Part shown: positions 1 to 9,187 of the stretch, piece by piece
How positions within the stretch are numbered: position 1 is the stretch's first letter
How the letters are laid out: every line of letters begins with the position of its first letter
Origin: Rhodobacteraceae bacterium UBA1943
GTDB taxonomy: Bacteria; Pseudomonadota; Alphaproteobacteria; Rhodobacterales; Rhodobacteraceae
DNA: 64,000 nucleotides
Direction of reading: 5' to 3'
NCBI GenBank assembly: GCA_002336845.1
Contig: DDEX01000108.1
Location: forward strand, 11,821-75,820
The notes under the pieces: model-generated
Database searches by the model: none
What the model saw: only the letters and a program-made list of their open reading frames with translations
Told to the model about the DNA's origin: nothing
Program-made: the position numbers and the translations under genes

Positions 1-110
1 GCGGCGCTGATCAACCCATCTCGGTAAAGGGCCATCGCGCCGCCATAGCGAACCCGGCCGGAACCGGGCTGGCCCAGGGCCGTGCCAATCAGGGTGCCCG
101 GATCATTCAT
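1..110 (-). CDS. Hypothetical protein, N-terminal fragment (gene runs off the window)
   Basis: An ATG on the minus strand at 110 opens a reading frame that stays open to the window edge, giving about 36 residues beginning MNDPGTLIGTALGQPGSGRV. The start overlaps the stop codon of the upstream permease gene (103-105), the same tight coupling seen between the other genes of this operon, so the frame is probably a real gene co-transcribed with the ABC transporter. I do not recognise the family from this short stretch. It could be a further catabolic enzyme of the operon. Confidence 0.55.
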   Translation of the reverse strand, partial: MNDPGTLIGTALGQPGSGRVRYGGAMALYRDGLISA

Positions 111-942
111 TTGCACGATAGGCCAGCCTTTCATCCCTTGCGCGCCGCGCCTCCGCCCGGTTCAGGACGATGCCCGCGATAATGACGCCCGCGCCCACCG
201 CCAGAACGATCAGCGTGGCCAGCGCATTGATGTCGGGCGTGACGCCCAGCTTGACCTTGGACCAGATCAGCAGCGGCAGGGTGGTATTCCCTGGGCCGGT
301 GGTGAAAGAGGTGATCACCACATCATCGAGCGAGATGGTGAAAGCCAAAAGCCACCCCGACAGAACGGCGGGAAAGATGGTGGGCAGCGTCACATCCCAT
401 AGCACCTGCCATGGGCGTGAGCCCAGATCCATCGCCGCCTCCTCGATCGCGCGGTCCGATTGCGAGACGCGGGCCTGCACGACGGTGGTGACGAAGACCA
501 TGGAAAAGGTGATATGCGCCAGCGTGATGGTGGTGAATCCACGGCTGCCTGGCCAGCCCACCCAATCGGCCATCAGGATGAAGAACATCAGGGTGGAAAT
601 GCCGGTGATCACCTCTGGCATCACAAGAGGCGCCGTGACCATGCCGGTAAACAGCAACCGCCCGCGGAATTTGGTGAACCGCGCCAGCGCCAGCCCCGCC
701 ATCGTGCCCAGAATGGTCGCCACCGTGGCCGAGATCAACGCGATCTGTACCGACAGGACCAACGCCGCGCCCACCTGCCGGTTGGAAAACAGCGACGCAT
801 ACCATTTAGTCGAAAACCCACCCCAGACGGTCGCCAGCCGCGAGCCGTTGAAGGAATAGACGATCATCGACAGGATCGGGATGTAGAAAAACGCAAAGCC
901 AAAGGCCAGCATGGTGAACAGGAACCAGGGGCGGCGCTTCAT
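103..942 (-). CDS. potI: Polyamine-type ABC transporter permease (PotI-like)
   Basis: This 279-residue inner-membrane protein has about six hydrophobic segments. It carries the permease EAA loop (EEAAMDLGSRPWQVLWDVTL, around residues 165-185) that contacts the ATPase. Size and sequence fit the PotI/PotC class of spermidine/putrescine importers (BPD_transp_1 family). Its start overlaps the end of the partner permease by 4 bases, and the pair lies downstream of an ATPase and a binding protein, so the four genes form a complete importer. The substrate is uncertain. The surrounding Rieske, GcvT-like and amine-oxidase-like genes suggest a methylated amine or polyamine-like cation rather than ordinary putrescine. 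Confidence 0.88.
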   Translation of the reverse strand: MKRRPWFLFTMLAFGFAFFYIPILSMIVYSFNGSRLATVWGGFSTKWYASLFSNRQVGAALVLSVQIALISATVATILGTMAGLALARFTKFRGRLLFTGMVTAPLVMPEVITGISTLMFFILMADWVGWPGSRGFTTITLAHITFSMVFVTTVVQARVSQSDRAIEEAAMDLGSRPWQVLWDVTLPTIFPAVLSGWLLAFTISLDDVVITSFTTGPGNTTLPLLIWSKVKLGVTPDINALATLIVLAVGAGVIIAGIVLNRAEARRARDERLAYRANE

Positions 943-1871
943 TTCCGCTCTCCCGTATCGGCCTTGGCCTGATAGTGGCTGTAGATCATCGTTGGCACCA
1001 CCATGATCAACAACAGCGCCACAGCGACCGAGGAGGCCATCGGCCAGTCGCGGGCCGAGGCGAATTCGTCCGAGATCACCCGCCCGATCATCGGCTGCGC
1101 GGCATCGCCGACCAGCGTCGGGATCACCAGCTCTCCCGCCGCCGGAATGAAAACCAACAGCCCGCCGGCAATGATGCCCGGCACAGATTGCGGCAGCGTC
1201 ACGTCCAGAAAGACGCCAAAGGGCCGGGTGCCAAGATCCATCGCGGCCTCGTCAAGCGCGGGGTCCAGTCGTTCAAGGCTGGAATACAGCGGCAAGATCA
1301 TGAAGGGCAGGTAGGTATAGACCATCACCAGCACGACGGCGAAATTGCTGTGCATCATCGGTATGGACGTGACCGCCCAGCCTTCGGGCGTGGCCCAGTT
1401 CCACAGGCTCGTCAGCAGGCCGTTGAACCAGCTATTCTTGCCCATCAGCCCCATCCAGGCATAGACGCGCAACAGGAACGAGGTCCAGAACGGCAGGATG
1501 ACCAGCATCAAGAGCACGTTGCGCCAGTTCTTCGACACCCGCGTCAACCCCAGCGCCATCGGATAGCCGATCAGCAGGCACAGGATCATCGCATTCGCGG
1601 CATTCAAGAGCGAGGTCAGGAAGGCACGGATATAAAGATCGTCGTGGAGCAGCCGGGCATAGCCGTTCAGGTTGATGACCGGATTGTCTCCGCCATAGCC
1701 GAAAGGCGGCGCGGTCGGGGTGCGGGTCGCCACGCTCATCGCCACCACGATCACGAAGGGCAGCAGGAACAGGACCAGAAGCCACAGATAGGGCAGGCCG
1801 ATGATCAGGTCGGACCAACCCCGGCGGTGAAACCATTCGGCAAGCGGGTGGCGGCGCGTCTGGGGGCCCAT
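939..1871 (-). CDS. potH: Polyamine-type ABC transporter permease (PotH-like)
   Basis: This 310-residue permease has an N-terminal cytoplasmic leader followed by about six membrane segments. An EAA-loop motif (DEAAMDLGTRPFGVFLDVTL) lies near residues 205-225. It matches the longer of the two permeases of Pot-type systems (PotH/PotB). The start lies 3 bases downstream of the ATPase stop, and its own stop overlaps the start of the PotI-like gene. Together they would make the heterodimeric channel of the importer. Confidence 0.88.
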   Translation of the reverse strand: MGPQTRRHPLAEWFHRRGWSDLIIGLPYLWLLVLFLLPFVIVVAMSVATRTPTAPPFGYGGDNPVINLNGYARLLHDDLYIRAFLTSLLNAANAMILCLLIGYPMALGLTRVSKNWRNVLLMLVILPFWTSFLLRVYAWMGLMGKNSWFNGLLTSLWNWATPEGWAVTSIPMMHSNFAVVLVMVYTYLPFMILPLYSSLERLDPALDEAAMDLGTRPFGVFLDVTLPQSVPGIIAGGLLVFIPAAGELVIPTLVGDAAQPMIGRVISDEFASARDWPMASSVAVALLLIMVVPTMIYSHYQAKADTGERK

Positions 1872-1874
1872 CGC

Positions 1875-2969
1875 CTAGTCCCTAAGCAGGATGGCAGAGG
1901 CCGGCTCGAACCCCAGCCAGATCTTGTCATACCAGTCGGGGCGGTTGTCCTCTCGTTTCGCATTCACCGCATGGACCGAGATCAGTTCGCCCGAGGGCAG
2001 GATCACGCGGTAAAGGCTGTCTTTGCCGAAATAGGCCAAGTCCTTGATTTCGCCCGGAATGGCATTCAGTCCGGCAGGCTTTTCACGCAGGATCGTCAAC
2101 TTTTCGGGGCGGATCGCCAGCGTCAGCGCCTCGCCTGCGGCAAGGCCGGGGATCAGCCCGGTTTCCACCGTGGCGCCAAAGGCCGGAACCTCCACCGTGG
2201 CGCGGTCCGTTGCGACAGAGCTGACGCGCGCCGGAAACTGGGTGATCGAGCCGAGGAAATTCGCCACGAAGCGCGAGTCGGGATGCTCATAGACATGCCC
2301 CGGCGCGCCAACCTGTTTGACCTGCCCCTTGTCCATCACGGCGATCCGGTCGGCCAGCGTCATTGCCTCTTCCTGATCATGGGTGACGACGATGAAGGTC
2401 ACGCCGGTGCGTTCCTGAATGCTCATCAACTCGAACTGGGTATGTTCGCGCAGCTTCTTGTCCAGCGCGGCCAGCGGTTCGTCCAGCAGCAGCAGTTTCG
2501 GCTGCCGGGCGAGCGCGCGGGCCAGCGCCACGCGCTGCCGTTGGCCGCCCGAAATCTGGTGCGGCTTGCGGTCGGCAAAGGGGGTCAGTTGTACCAGATC
2601 CAGCATCTCGCGCACCCGCGCCATGCGCTGATCCTTGGTCAGCTTTTCATGCTTTAGTCCGTAGCCGATGTTTTTCGCCACGCTCATGTGGGGAAACAGC
2701 GCATAGCTTTGAAACATCATATGCACCGGCCGCTCCCACGGGGGGACGCCGGTCATATCCTGCCCGTCCAGCCAGATGCGGCCTGCCGTTGGCTCCTCGA
2801 AACCCGCCAGCATCCGCAGAAGGGTGGTCTTGCCGCAGCCCGAGCCCCCCAGAAGTGCGAAGATCTCGCCCTTGGCGATGGTCAGGCTGACATCCTTGAC
2901 CGCCTGAAAGGTGCCGAAGGTCTTCGACACGCCGTCGATGCGCAAAAAGGGCGCAGGCTGATCCGGCAT
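1875..2969 (-). CDS. potA: Polyamine-type ABC transporter ATP-binding protein (PotA/PotG-like)
   Basis: This 364-residue ATPase shows Walker A (GGSGCGKTT, near residue 41), the ABC signature (ISGGQRQRVALARAL), Walker B (LLLLDEPLAALD) and the H-loop (VVTHDQEEA) in the expected order. A C-terminal TOBE-type regulatory domain (about residues 280-360) is typical of polyamine, iron and sugar importers. It sits between the binding-protein gene and the permeases with only 2-3 bases of spacing. It would energise uptake of the operon's substrate at the inner membrane. Confidence 0.9.
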   Translation of the reverse strand: MPDQPAPFLRIDGVSKTFGTFQAVKDVSLTIAKGEIFALLGGSGCGKTTLLRMLAGFEEPTAGRIWLDGQDMTGVPPWERPVHMMFQSYALFPHMSVAKNIGYGLKHEKLTKDQRMARVREMLDLVQLTPFADRKPHQISGGQRQRVALARALARQPKLLLLDEPLAALDKKLREHTQFELMSIQERTGVTFIVVTHDQEEAMTLADRIAVMDKGQVKQVGAPGHVYEHPDSRFVANFLGSITQFPARVSSVATDRATVEVPAFGATVETGLIPGLAAGEALTLAIRPEKLTILREKPAGLNAIPGEIKDLAYFGKDSLYRVILPSGELISVHAVNAKREDNRPDWYDKIWLGFEPASAILLRD

Positions 2970-2971
2970 TC

Positions 2972-4075
2972 TCAGTTGCCCGCCTTGATCGAGGCCCAGA
3001 TACGCGTCAGCTCGCGGTCCTGCTCTTCGGTCTGCGGCTTGGGCGTATACATCCGTTTCAGCGTCTCGGGATCGGGATAGACCGCCGGGTCAGAGGCGAT
3101 GGAGACGTCAACCAGCGGCGTTGCCGCCTTGTTGGCATTGGCATAGCCGGTGAAATTGGTGCAGGCGGCAATCACCTCTGGCCGCAGCATGTAATCAAGA
3201 AACTTGTAGCCGTTCTCCACATTCGGCGCATCTGTTGGCATGCACATCAGGTCAAACCAGGCGGGTGCCCCGGTTTTGGGCACATAATAGGCCAGGTTCA
3301 TCTCGATCCCGGCATCTTTGGCGCGTGTCTTGGCCACGCCATAATCGCCCGACCAGCTGTTGATGGCGCACAGCTCTCCGTTCGGGATGGCGGTCAGATA
3401 GTTCGAATTGTCAAAGGTGGTGATGTATTGCCGGATGGGCGCGAAGGCCTCGGCCATCTTCTTGTATTCGGCCGGACCCGCGGTATTCACGTCGATGCCC
3501 AGATAGCTGAGAACCATGAAACCGATATCGGTGGGGCTATCCAGAATGGAGATCCCGCAATCGGCCAGCTTGGCGGCATTCTCGGGCTTGAAGATCGTAT
3601 CCAACGAGGTGAGGTCGGCGTCGGGCAGACGTTCCTTCACCATGTCGAGGTTATAGGCCATGCCGACCGAGCCCCACATATAAGGCACGCTATAGGCGTT
3701 GCCGGGGTCATAGCCCTCGACGATGCGCAGGATTTCGGGATCAAGGTTGCCCCAGTTTGTCAGCTTGGTGTGATCGAGCTTCTGATAGATGCCAGCCTTG
3801 ATGAACTGGGGCATCGTCAGCCCCGCCATCACCACGACATCATAACCCGTCTGTCCGGCCAGCATCTTGGCCTGCATTTCCTCGGCGCTGGCATAAAGGT
3901 CATAGACCACGCCGATGCCGGTTTCTGCCTCGAAGTCGGCTATTGTGGTCTCGCCGATATAGTCGCCCCAGTTATAGACGTTCAGCGTTCCGGCCTGTGC
4001 CCAGGACGGACGGACCCAAGGGGTTGCCAGCCCGGCACCAAGAGTAACAAGAGCAGTGCGGCGTGTCAGTCTCAT
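2972..4075 (-). CDS. potF: Periplasmic polyamine-like substrate-binding protein
   Basis: This 367-residue secreted protein begins with an RR-containing signal peptide (MRLTRRTALVTLGAG, cleavage probably after WAQA), so export could be Tat or Sec. The mature start LNVYNWGDYIG is the hallmark of PotD/PotF spermidine/putrescine-binding proteins (SBP_bac_8 type). It is the first transporter gene after the two Rieske genes, from which it is separated by 57 bases. It would capture the cationic substrate in the periplasm and pass it to the ABC channel. Pot proteins use acidic and aromatic residues to hold amines, but I cannot assign specificity from sequence alone. Confidence 0.88.
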   Translation of the reverse strand: MRLTRRTALVTLGAGLATPWVRPSWAQAGTLNVYNWGDYIGETTIADFEAETGIGVVYDLYASAEEMQAKMLAGQTGYDVVVMAGLTMPQFIKAGIYQKLDHTKLTNWGNLDPEILRIVEGYDPGNAYSVPYMWGSVGMAYNLDMVKERLPDADLTSLDTIFKPENAAKLADCGISILDSPTDIGFMVLSYLGIDVNTAGPAEYKKMAEAFAPIRQYITTFDNSNYLTAIPNGELCAINSWSGDYGVAKTRAKDAGIEMNLAYYVPKTGAPAWFDLMCMPTDAPNVENGYKFLDYMLRPEVIAACTNFTGYANANKAATPLVDVSIASDPAVYPDPETLKRMYTPKPQTEEQDRELTRIWASIKAGN

Positions 4076-4132
4076 CGTCGTCTCCCTGTTTTGCGGGCCG
4101 GTTATTCGGCTTTTTTGAAAGGCTAGGCGCTG

Positions 4133-5341
4133 TCAGTTGTTCTGACCAAGCATTTCTGCGTTACGTTTTGCCATGGTATCCTCTGGTGGTGGCGCGGTCA
4201 GCGTCATCACCGGCAGCAGTCGGCGCAGCCCATCATGGTGACGGCGCAGGCCCCATTCCAGATCGGAAAGATGGAACCCTTCGAAGGCCGAGGATTTCAT
4301 CGATTCATTCGACCAGATCGACAGTTGCTGATCTTCGGCCGAGGTATCCCGGTCGATCCGCATCGCCAGATACCGGGCCAACCGTTGCTGGCGATCCTCG
4401 TGGGGTTGGCGGTACACCTTGCCGGTCAGCCGCGTCAGGCCGGGGGCAAGGGGCAGATCGTGATAGAATTGCGCGCCTTCGGGCGTGAAGGCGAAAACGA
4501 TGTTCGGGAACAGGCCATAATAGGTCCACGCCCGTTGCAGATGCGGTGGCAGATGGTCCTGCCGGGGCGCATGTTTCACATAATTGCGCACCGACCATGA
4601 CCGCCCCGGCTTGTCACCAAAGTAGCCGACCGACACATGCAGCCCCCGCGGCAGATAGATGTCACGGTAATCGCGGCCATAAAGCTCTTGCAGCGACGGA
4701 TGGGCCAACGGCACATGATAGCCCTCATTGTCCACATCCCGTACCGATTTCCAGTTTACCGGCAGATCGACCGACCAGTCGGGCGTGGCAACGGGCACCA
4801 GATCCTTGCCGCGATAGGCTGCGAAATCGGCGGCATAGGGGGCCAGCAGGTCGGCGATGGCGGGCTGCGGGCCGGGGTGGAAGCGGATGAAGACAAAGCC
4901 GTGGAAGATTTCCATCTCGACCGGCTTCAGACCAAATGCCTTGCGGTCCAGCGTGCCGAAGGTTGCCGGCTGCGATGCCCCGCGCAAACTGCCGTCAAGG
5001 TTATAGACCCAGCCATGGAACGGGCAGACGATAGCCCCCTTGCAGTGCCCTGCCTCGCCATCCACCACCCGGGCGCCCCGGTGACGGCACAGGTTATGAA
5101 AAGCCCGCACCACCCCGTCCTGCCCCCGCATGATCACGGCGCGTTCGCCCAGCAGATCAAAGGTGATCCAGTCCCCGGGCGCGGGCACATCATTCTCATG
5201 GCCCACAACCTGCCAATGGGTCAGGAACACCTTTTGCCGTTCCAGATCGAACAGCGCCTGAGAATGGTAACACCAGCCCGGCAGGCCATTGCGTTCCCAT
5301 TCATTCGGTATGGGCTGGGACAACATCGGAAATTCGGTCAC
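4133..5341 (-). CDS. Rieske non-heme iron oxygenase, alpha subunit (first copy)
   Basis: This protein of about 402 residues has an N-terminal Rieske [2Fe-2S] domain with the paired motifs CRHRG and CPFHGW and a C-terminal catalytic domain with the iron-site sequence DNEGYHVPLAH. The family uses electrons from a partner reductase to hydroxylate or demethylate a substrate. Members such as GbcA and CntA act on glycine betaine and carnitine. I chose the GTG at 5341 because it overlaps the upstream TGA as GTGA; an ATG 30 bases earlier would overlap more. No reductase gene lies beside it. The operon context suggests N-demethylation or hydroxylation of a quaternary or methylated amine. Confidence 0.82.
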   Translation of the reverse strand: MTEFPMLSQPIPNEWERNGLPGWCYHSQALFDLERQKVFLTHWQVVGHENDVPAPGDWITFDLLGERAVIMRGQDGVVRAFHNLCRHRGARVVDGEAGHCKGAIVCPFHGWVYNLDGSLRGASQPATFGTLDRKAFGLKPVEMEIFHGFVFIRFHPGPQPAIADLLAPYAADFAAYRGKDLVPVATPDWSVDLPVNWKSVRDVDNEGYHVPLAHPSLQELYGRDYRDIYLPRGLHVSVGYFGDKPGRSWSVRNYVKHAPRQDHLPPHLQRAWTYYGLFPNIVFAFTPEGAQFYHDLPLAPGLTRLTGKVYRQPHEDRQQRLARYLAMRIDRDTSAEDQQLSIWSNESMKSSAFEGFHLSDLEWGLRRHHDGLRRLLPVMTLTAPPPEDTMAKRNAEMLGQNN

Positions 5342-6480
5342 GGCGCGGCCTCCATCTCTGCAAGCAGCCATTGGTGGAAACGATGGATTTCATATTCTTC
5401 GGGCATCAGTCGGCCGCCGGCATAGGATGGAGACCGGATGCCACGCTGGTTCATTTCGGCTGCGGCGCCATCCTGCTCCATCACCAGCTTTGGAAAGGCG
5501 GCGACCTCTGCGGCGTCAAAGCCGGGCTGGGCAAGGGTTTCCGCCGGGAAATACCATTCGGCGGTCAGCCGGGTTTTCTCGGGCGACAGGGGTTCGATTC
5601 GCACCGAGCGGACGTAATCGACATGCGCCACGATATAGACTGTCGGCCAGATAGTGACAAAGTGATACCCGGCCTCGCGCTCTGCCATGGTCAGATCGGG
5701 AAAAACCGGACCGCAGGGCGCGCCGGTGGGTGTCCAGCTTTCGGCGCCGGGGCGCAGATTGCGGGCGGCGGGCGTGTCAGGTGTCCAGCCCAGTGCTTCA
5801 CTCTGCCCCATGATGCCTTTGGAATAGAGGGGAACCATCTCGCACAGCTCTGGGTGAATGCCGGGGCAATGCAGACATTCCGAGTAGTTTTCCCAGAAAA
5901 CCTTCCAGTTGCAGTCCAGCGCGGTTTCCCAACGATGGCCCGTCACGAGGGATGCGACGGGCCAGTTGTCCAGCGTGGACAACGGCACATCGCCACGCAA
6001 TTCGGGCGGAGCCGGGCTGGCGGAGACAAAGATCATCCCGGCCCAGATCTGCACCGAACAGGGCACCAGACCGTGATCTTCCCTGCGAAAGTCATCGGTG
6101 GGCCTGGCAAGCGCGGTTGATACAAGGCGCCCATCATCCGCCGCATAGGACCATGCGTGATAGGGGCAGGTGATCAGGCGATTCAGGCTCTGTTCGGCCT
6201 TTTGGCACAGTTCCGAGCCGCGATGCCGGCAGCTATTGTGAAAGGCCGTAACCTTGCCATCCGGTGTGCGGCACAAAATCGCTTCGGCATGGCCCAGCCG
6301 GATGCGCCGCATGATGCCCGGTGGCAGATCGGCCAGTCTGCCGGCGAAATGCCAATTGCGGGCAAAGACCGTCGTCATCTCTTGCGCGAACCAGTCCGCA
6401 CCCAGATAGGCGGCCTGAGGCAAGCCCTGCGGGCAATGGTCGAGGCGCGGTGACAGGGGATGGCGTTCGGCTGCTCCCAT
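5338..6480 (-). CDS. Rieske non-heme iron oxygenase, alpha subunit (second copy)
   Basis: This 380-residue protein is a diverged relative of its downstream neighbour. The Rieske motifs are CRHRG and CPYHAW, where the second departs from the usual CPxHGW. The mononuclear-iron region reads NYSECLHCPGIHPEL. The ATG at 6480 overlaps the TGA of the upstream GcvT-like gene by one base. Two different alpha subunits in tandem suggest either two successive oxidations or two substrates. As with its neighbour, no ferredoxin reductase is encoded in the visible operon. Confidence 0.82.
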   Translation of the reverse strand: MGAAERHPLSPRLDHCPQGLPQAAYLGADWFAQEMTTVFARNWHFAGRLADLPPGIMRRIRLGHAEAILCRTPDGKVTAFHNSCRHRGSELCQKAEQSLNRLITCPYHAWSYAADDGRLVSTALARPTDDFRREDHGLVPCSVQIWAGMIFVSASPAPPELRGDVPLSTLDNWPVASLVTGHRWETALDCNWKVFWENYSECLHCPGIHPELCEMVPLYSKGIMGQSEALGWTPDTPAARNLRPGAESWTPTGAPCGPVFPDLTMAEREAGYHFVTIWPTVYIVAHVDYVRSVRIEPLSPEKTRLTAEWYFPAETLAQPGFDAAEVAAFPKLVMEQDGAAAEMNQRGIRSPSYAGGRLMPEEYEIHRFHQWLLAEMEAAP

Positions 6481-7664
6481 CAGAACCTCCCCGGTGGAGT
6501 CGCGCGGCGGCGGTCGGGCGCAAAGAAGGGGCGGTCCACCACCCGCACCCGCTGCATCAACTTGGCATAATGCAGTTCGCGCAGCGCATAAATCTCGGCC
6601 CATAGGTTGCCCTTGGCCAGAAACCGCCGCTCCACCTGCGCCAGCGCAATGCTTTTCTTCAGGGTCGGCGACCAGCAGGCCCCGGTCACGACCCCTGCCT
6701 CGGTCTTGCGGTCATGATACAGCACCGCGCCCTCTGCCGAGATGTTTCCGTCAATCTCGACCCCGACAAAGGCCCATTTCGACCCCTTGGCCTTTTCGGC
6801 CAGCAGCGCCTGCCGCCCGGTAAACTGACCCTTGTCCCAATCGATCAGCCAATCCAGCCCCATTTCAAACGGGGATCGTGCCCGGTCTTCGCGCACCGCC
6901 TGTTGTGCGGGGGTAAAGTCGTAATTGGTGATGACAAAGCCCGTCTCAAGCCGCGCAAGGTTCAGAGCGTCCGATCCGATGGGCCGGATGCCCAGCAATT
7001 CCCCGGCCGCAAAGATGTGATCCCAAAGGTTAAGAGCCAGATCCGGCGTTGTCCACAGCTCATACCCCAGATCCCCGGTGAACCCGGTGCGAGAGATCAT
7101 CAACCTGCCTCTGCCGAAGGGGAAATCCGCCATGCGGAAGGGCTTCAACGCCGTTACATCGAACCCCGCCGCGCTAAGAGCCGCCGCCGAGGTCGGCCCC
7201 TGCAGCGACAGCGCCGCGACCTCTTCGGTTTCCTCGCGCACCGCTACGTCGAAGCCAAAGGCGCTGTCCAGCAGCCAGGGCAGATGCCGCTCTTGACAGC
7301 ACAGGCGGTAATCGTGCGCACCCAGACGAAACAACGTGCCGTCGTCTTCCAGCTTGCCGGCGTCATCGCACCAGACGGTGTAATGCACAGAGCCGACCGA
7401 CAGTTTGGCCGCATTCCGCACGGTCAGCCGATTCAGATAGGCTGCGGCATCGGGGCCGGTGATGCGGTATTTCACCATTGGGCAAAGATCATAGACAGAG
7501 GCCGTGTTGCGGATGGCCGCATGTTCCATTGCCAGATCTTCATAGGTCAGAACCGAGGCATAGCCGCCCCAGTTCCCCCAGGAGTGCATCTTGTTCGCCG
7601 CAGCCGTGCGGGCGTGGAAGGGTGATTGCAACAGCGGGGTTTCGTAATGCGTCAGCACGTTCAT
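6480..7664 (-). CDS. GcvT-like aminomethyltransferase / folate-dependent demethylase
   Basis: This 394-residue protein belongs to the glycine-cleavage T-protein family (GcvT fold, with the C-terminal GCV_T_C barrel). The recognisable family segment MISRTGFTGDLGYELW lies near residue 195. Family members move a one-carbon unit from a methylated amine to tetrahydrofolate. Stand-alone versions work in dimethylglycine, DMSP and methoxy-aromatic demethylation. The ATG at 7664 overlaps the upstream TGA (ATGA). No gcvH or gcvP is nearby, so this is not the glycine-cleavage operon. I infer that it takes up formaldehyde-level carbon released during substrate demethylation. Confidence 0.82.
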   Translation of the reverse strand: MNVLTHYETPLLQSPFHARTAAANKMHSWGNWGGYASVLTYEDLAMEHAAIRNTASVYDLCPMVKYRITGPDAAAYLNRLTVRNAAKLSVGSVHYTVWCDDAGKLEDDGTLFRLGAHDYRLCCQERHLPWLLDSAFGFDVAVREETEEVAALSLQGPTSAAALSAAGFDVTALKPFRMADFPFGRGRLMISRTGFTGDLGYELWTTPDLALNLWDHIFAAGELLGIRPIGSDALNLARLETGFVITNYDFTPAQQAVREDRARSPFEMGLDWLIDWDKGQFTGRQALLAEKAKGSKWAFVGVEIDGNISAEGAVLYHDRKTEAGVVTGACWSPTLKKSIALAQVERRFLAKGNLWAEIYALRELHYAKLMQRVRVVDRPFFAPDRRRATPPGRF

Positions 7665-9187
7665 TCGCCCGCCCTTTCGATTGCAGCCGCCGCATTCCAT
7701 CCGGGCGTGCCGGAAACCCCGCCGCCGGGATGGCACCCGGCAGAGGCGAGCCACAGGCCCTGAACCGGCGTCCGGTATTGTGACAGGCCGGGCAGGGGGC
7801 GCAGGAACAGCATCTGTTCGATGCTGAGTTCGCCTGCGTGCCAATTGCCGCCGGGCAAGCCCCAGATGGTTTCGATATCATAAGGCATCAGCAGCTCGGC
7901 GTGGGTGATCAGTCCACCGATACCGGGGGAATGCGCCTCTAGCTGGGCCAAGGCGGCTTTCAGCATGTCTGCCCTTGCGGCATCCCGGTCTGCCGGGTTG
8001 TGGGGCGCATATTGCACCACAGCAGTCAAAAGGTGCTGCCCCGCAGGGGCATGTCCGGCCTCATGGGCCGAGGGCAGCAGCACCTCCATCACCGGGGTAT
8101 CGGGCACCTGGCCGTACTTCACCGGGTTGAAGGCACGTTCGACATGCTCTTCCGAAGGTGCCAGAACAAGGCGTGTTTTCAGGTCGGCGCCGCGGAAATC
8201 CGGCACGCCGGACAGGGCCAGGTGCAGCTTGGCCGCCCCGCCGCGTGCTTTCTGGTGGCGGATGCGATTGACGAGTCCGGTATCCAGGGCTTGCGGGCCG
8301 ACCAGCCCAAGAAGCGTGGACTTGGGGCTGACGGCTGACACGATCAGCGGTGCGCGCAACTCTTCGCCGCCGTCCAGCACCACGCCGGTGGCACGACCGC
8401 CTTCGATCAGTGCACGGCCAACGCTGGCGCCGGACCGGATCGTCACACCCGCCGCCATGGCCGAGTTTCGCATCGAGGCCGCCAATGCGCCCATCCCGCC
8501 CGCAGGCAGCCTTGGCCCGCCGCCTGACAGGCGATCCAGCCAGGGCAGCAGCGAATTGGGCGAGCGCGGCCCAAGCCAGGTTCCCAACGTGGCATCAAAG
8601 GCCAGGGCCCCTTTCAGCAGCGGGTCCGACAATTCGTCATTCAGTACGTCATAGGTATTGGTCAGGAACATCCGCAGCAATTCGCGGAATTCTGCCTTGC
8701 CCATCAGCCGGGCGCGCAGGCCAATCTTGGCCAAGGCCCAAAGGTCATTGCCCACTCCCTTGGCCAGCCTGGGGGGAGGCATGTCGCGGAATGGGCGCAG
8801 AACCGAGGCAAAGCGCGTCAAACGCGCGCTCAGCGCGGCCCAAGCCAGCCGATCCTCGGGCGAAAGGGGGCCATCGACCTTGCCCAGGTCACGGCCTGAC
8901 AAACGCAGATGATGGCCGTCTGACGAAACAGCGGTGGTGTCCAGCACAGGTGCTGCCCACGTCAGGCCATGGCTGGAAAGGTTCATCCCGGCCTCGACGC
9001 GCGGATCGAGGTTATAGCTCAGATGCGCGAGGGGCGGGGCGGTGAAGCCCGGTGCAAAGCCAGGCCGTTCTGTGGCCTGCCGTTCCAGGATCAGCACCTT
9101 GCGGCCAGCCTTTGCCAGCCGGATCGCCACGGCCAGCCCGTTCGGCCCCGCGCCGATGACGATCACATCACAGGACCGGGTAGGCAT
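7661..9187 (-). CDS. FAD-dependent oxidoreductase, phytoene-dehydrogenase-like (first copy)
   Basis: This 508-residue flavoprotein begins with a Rossmann dinucleotide-binding motif (DVIVIGAGPNGLAVAIRLAK) and ends with the GG-containing flavin-binding segment HPGGGVSGTPG that is typical of CrtI/phytoene-desaturase and related amine oxidases. It overlaps the upstream paralogue by 20 bases. Carotenoid synthesis is unlikely because no crtB or other crt genes are present and the neighbours are catabolic. An amine or alcohol oxidation step in the operon pathway is the better guess. Confidence 0.8.
   Translation of the reverse strand: MPTRSCDVIVIGAGPNGLAVAIRLAKAGRKVLILERQATERPGFAPGFTAPPLAHLSYNLDPRVEAGMNLSSHGLTWAAPVLDTTAVSSDGHHLRLSGRDLGKVDGPLSPEDRLAWAALSARLTRFASVLRPFRDMPPPRLAKGVGNDLWALAKIGLRARLMGKAEFRELLRMFLTNTYDVLNDELSDPLLKGALAFDATLGTWLGPRSPNSLLPWLDRLSGGGPRLPAGGMGALAASMRNSAMAAGVTIRSGASVGRALIEGGRATGVVLDGGEELRAPLIVSAVSPKSTLLGLVGPQALDTGLVNRIRHQKARGGAAKLHLALSGVPDFRGADLKTRLVLAPSEEHVERAFNPVKYGQVPDTPVMEVLLPSAHEAGHAPAGQHLLTAVVQYAPHNPADRDAARADMLKAALAQLEAHSPGIGGLITHAELLMPYDIETIWGLPGGNWHAGELSIEQMLFLRPLPGLSQYRTPVQGLWLASAGCHPGGGVSGTPGWNAAAAIERAGE

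Noticed and set aside
975..2657. A 560-residue plus-strand reading frame
   Set aside because: It is antisense to the permease and ATPase genes, which have clear motifs, and has no recognisable domain.
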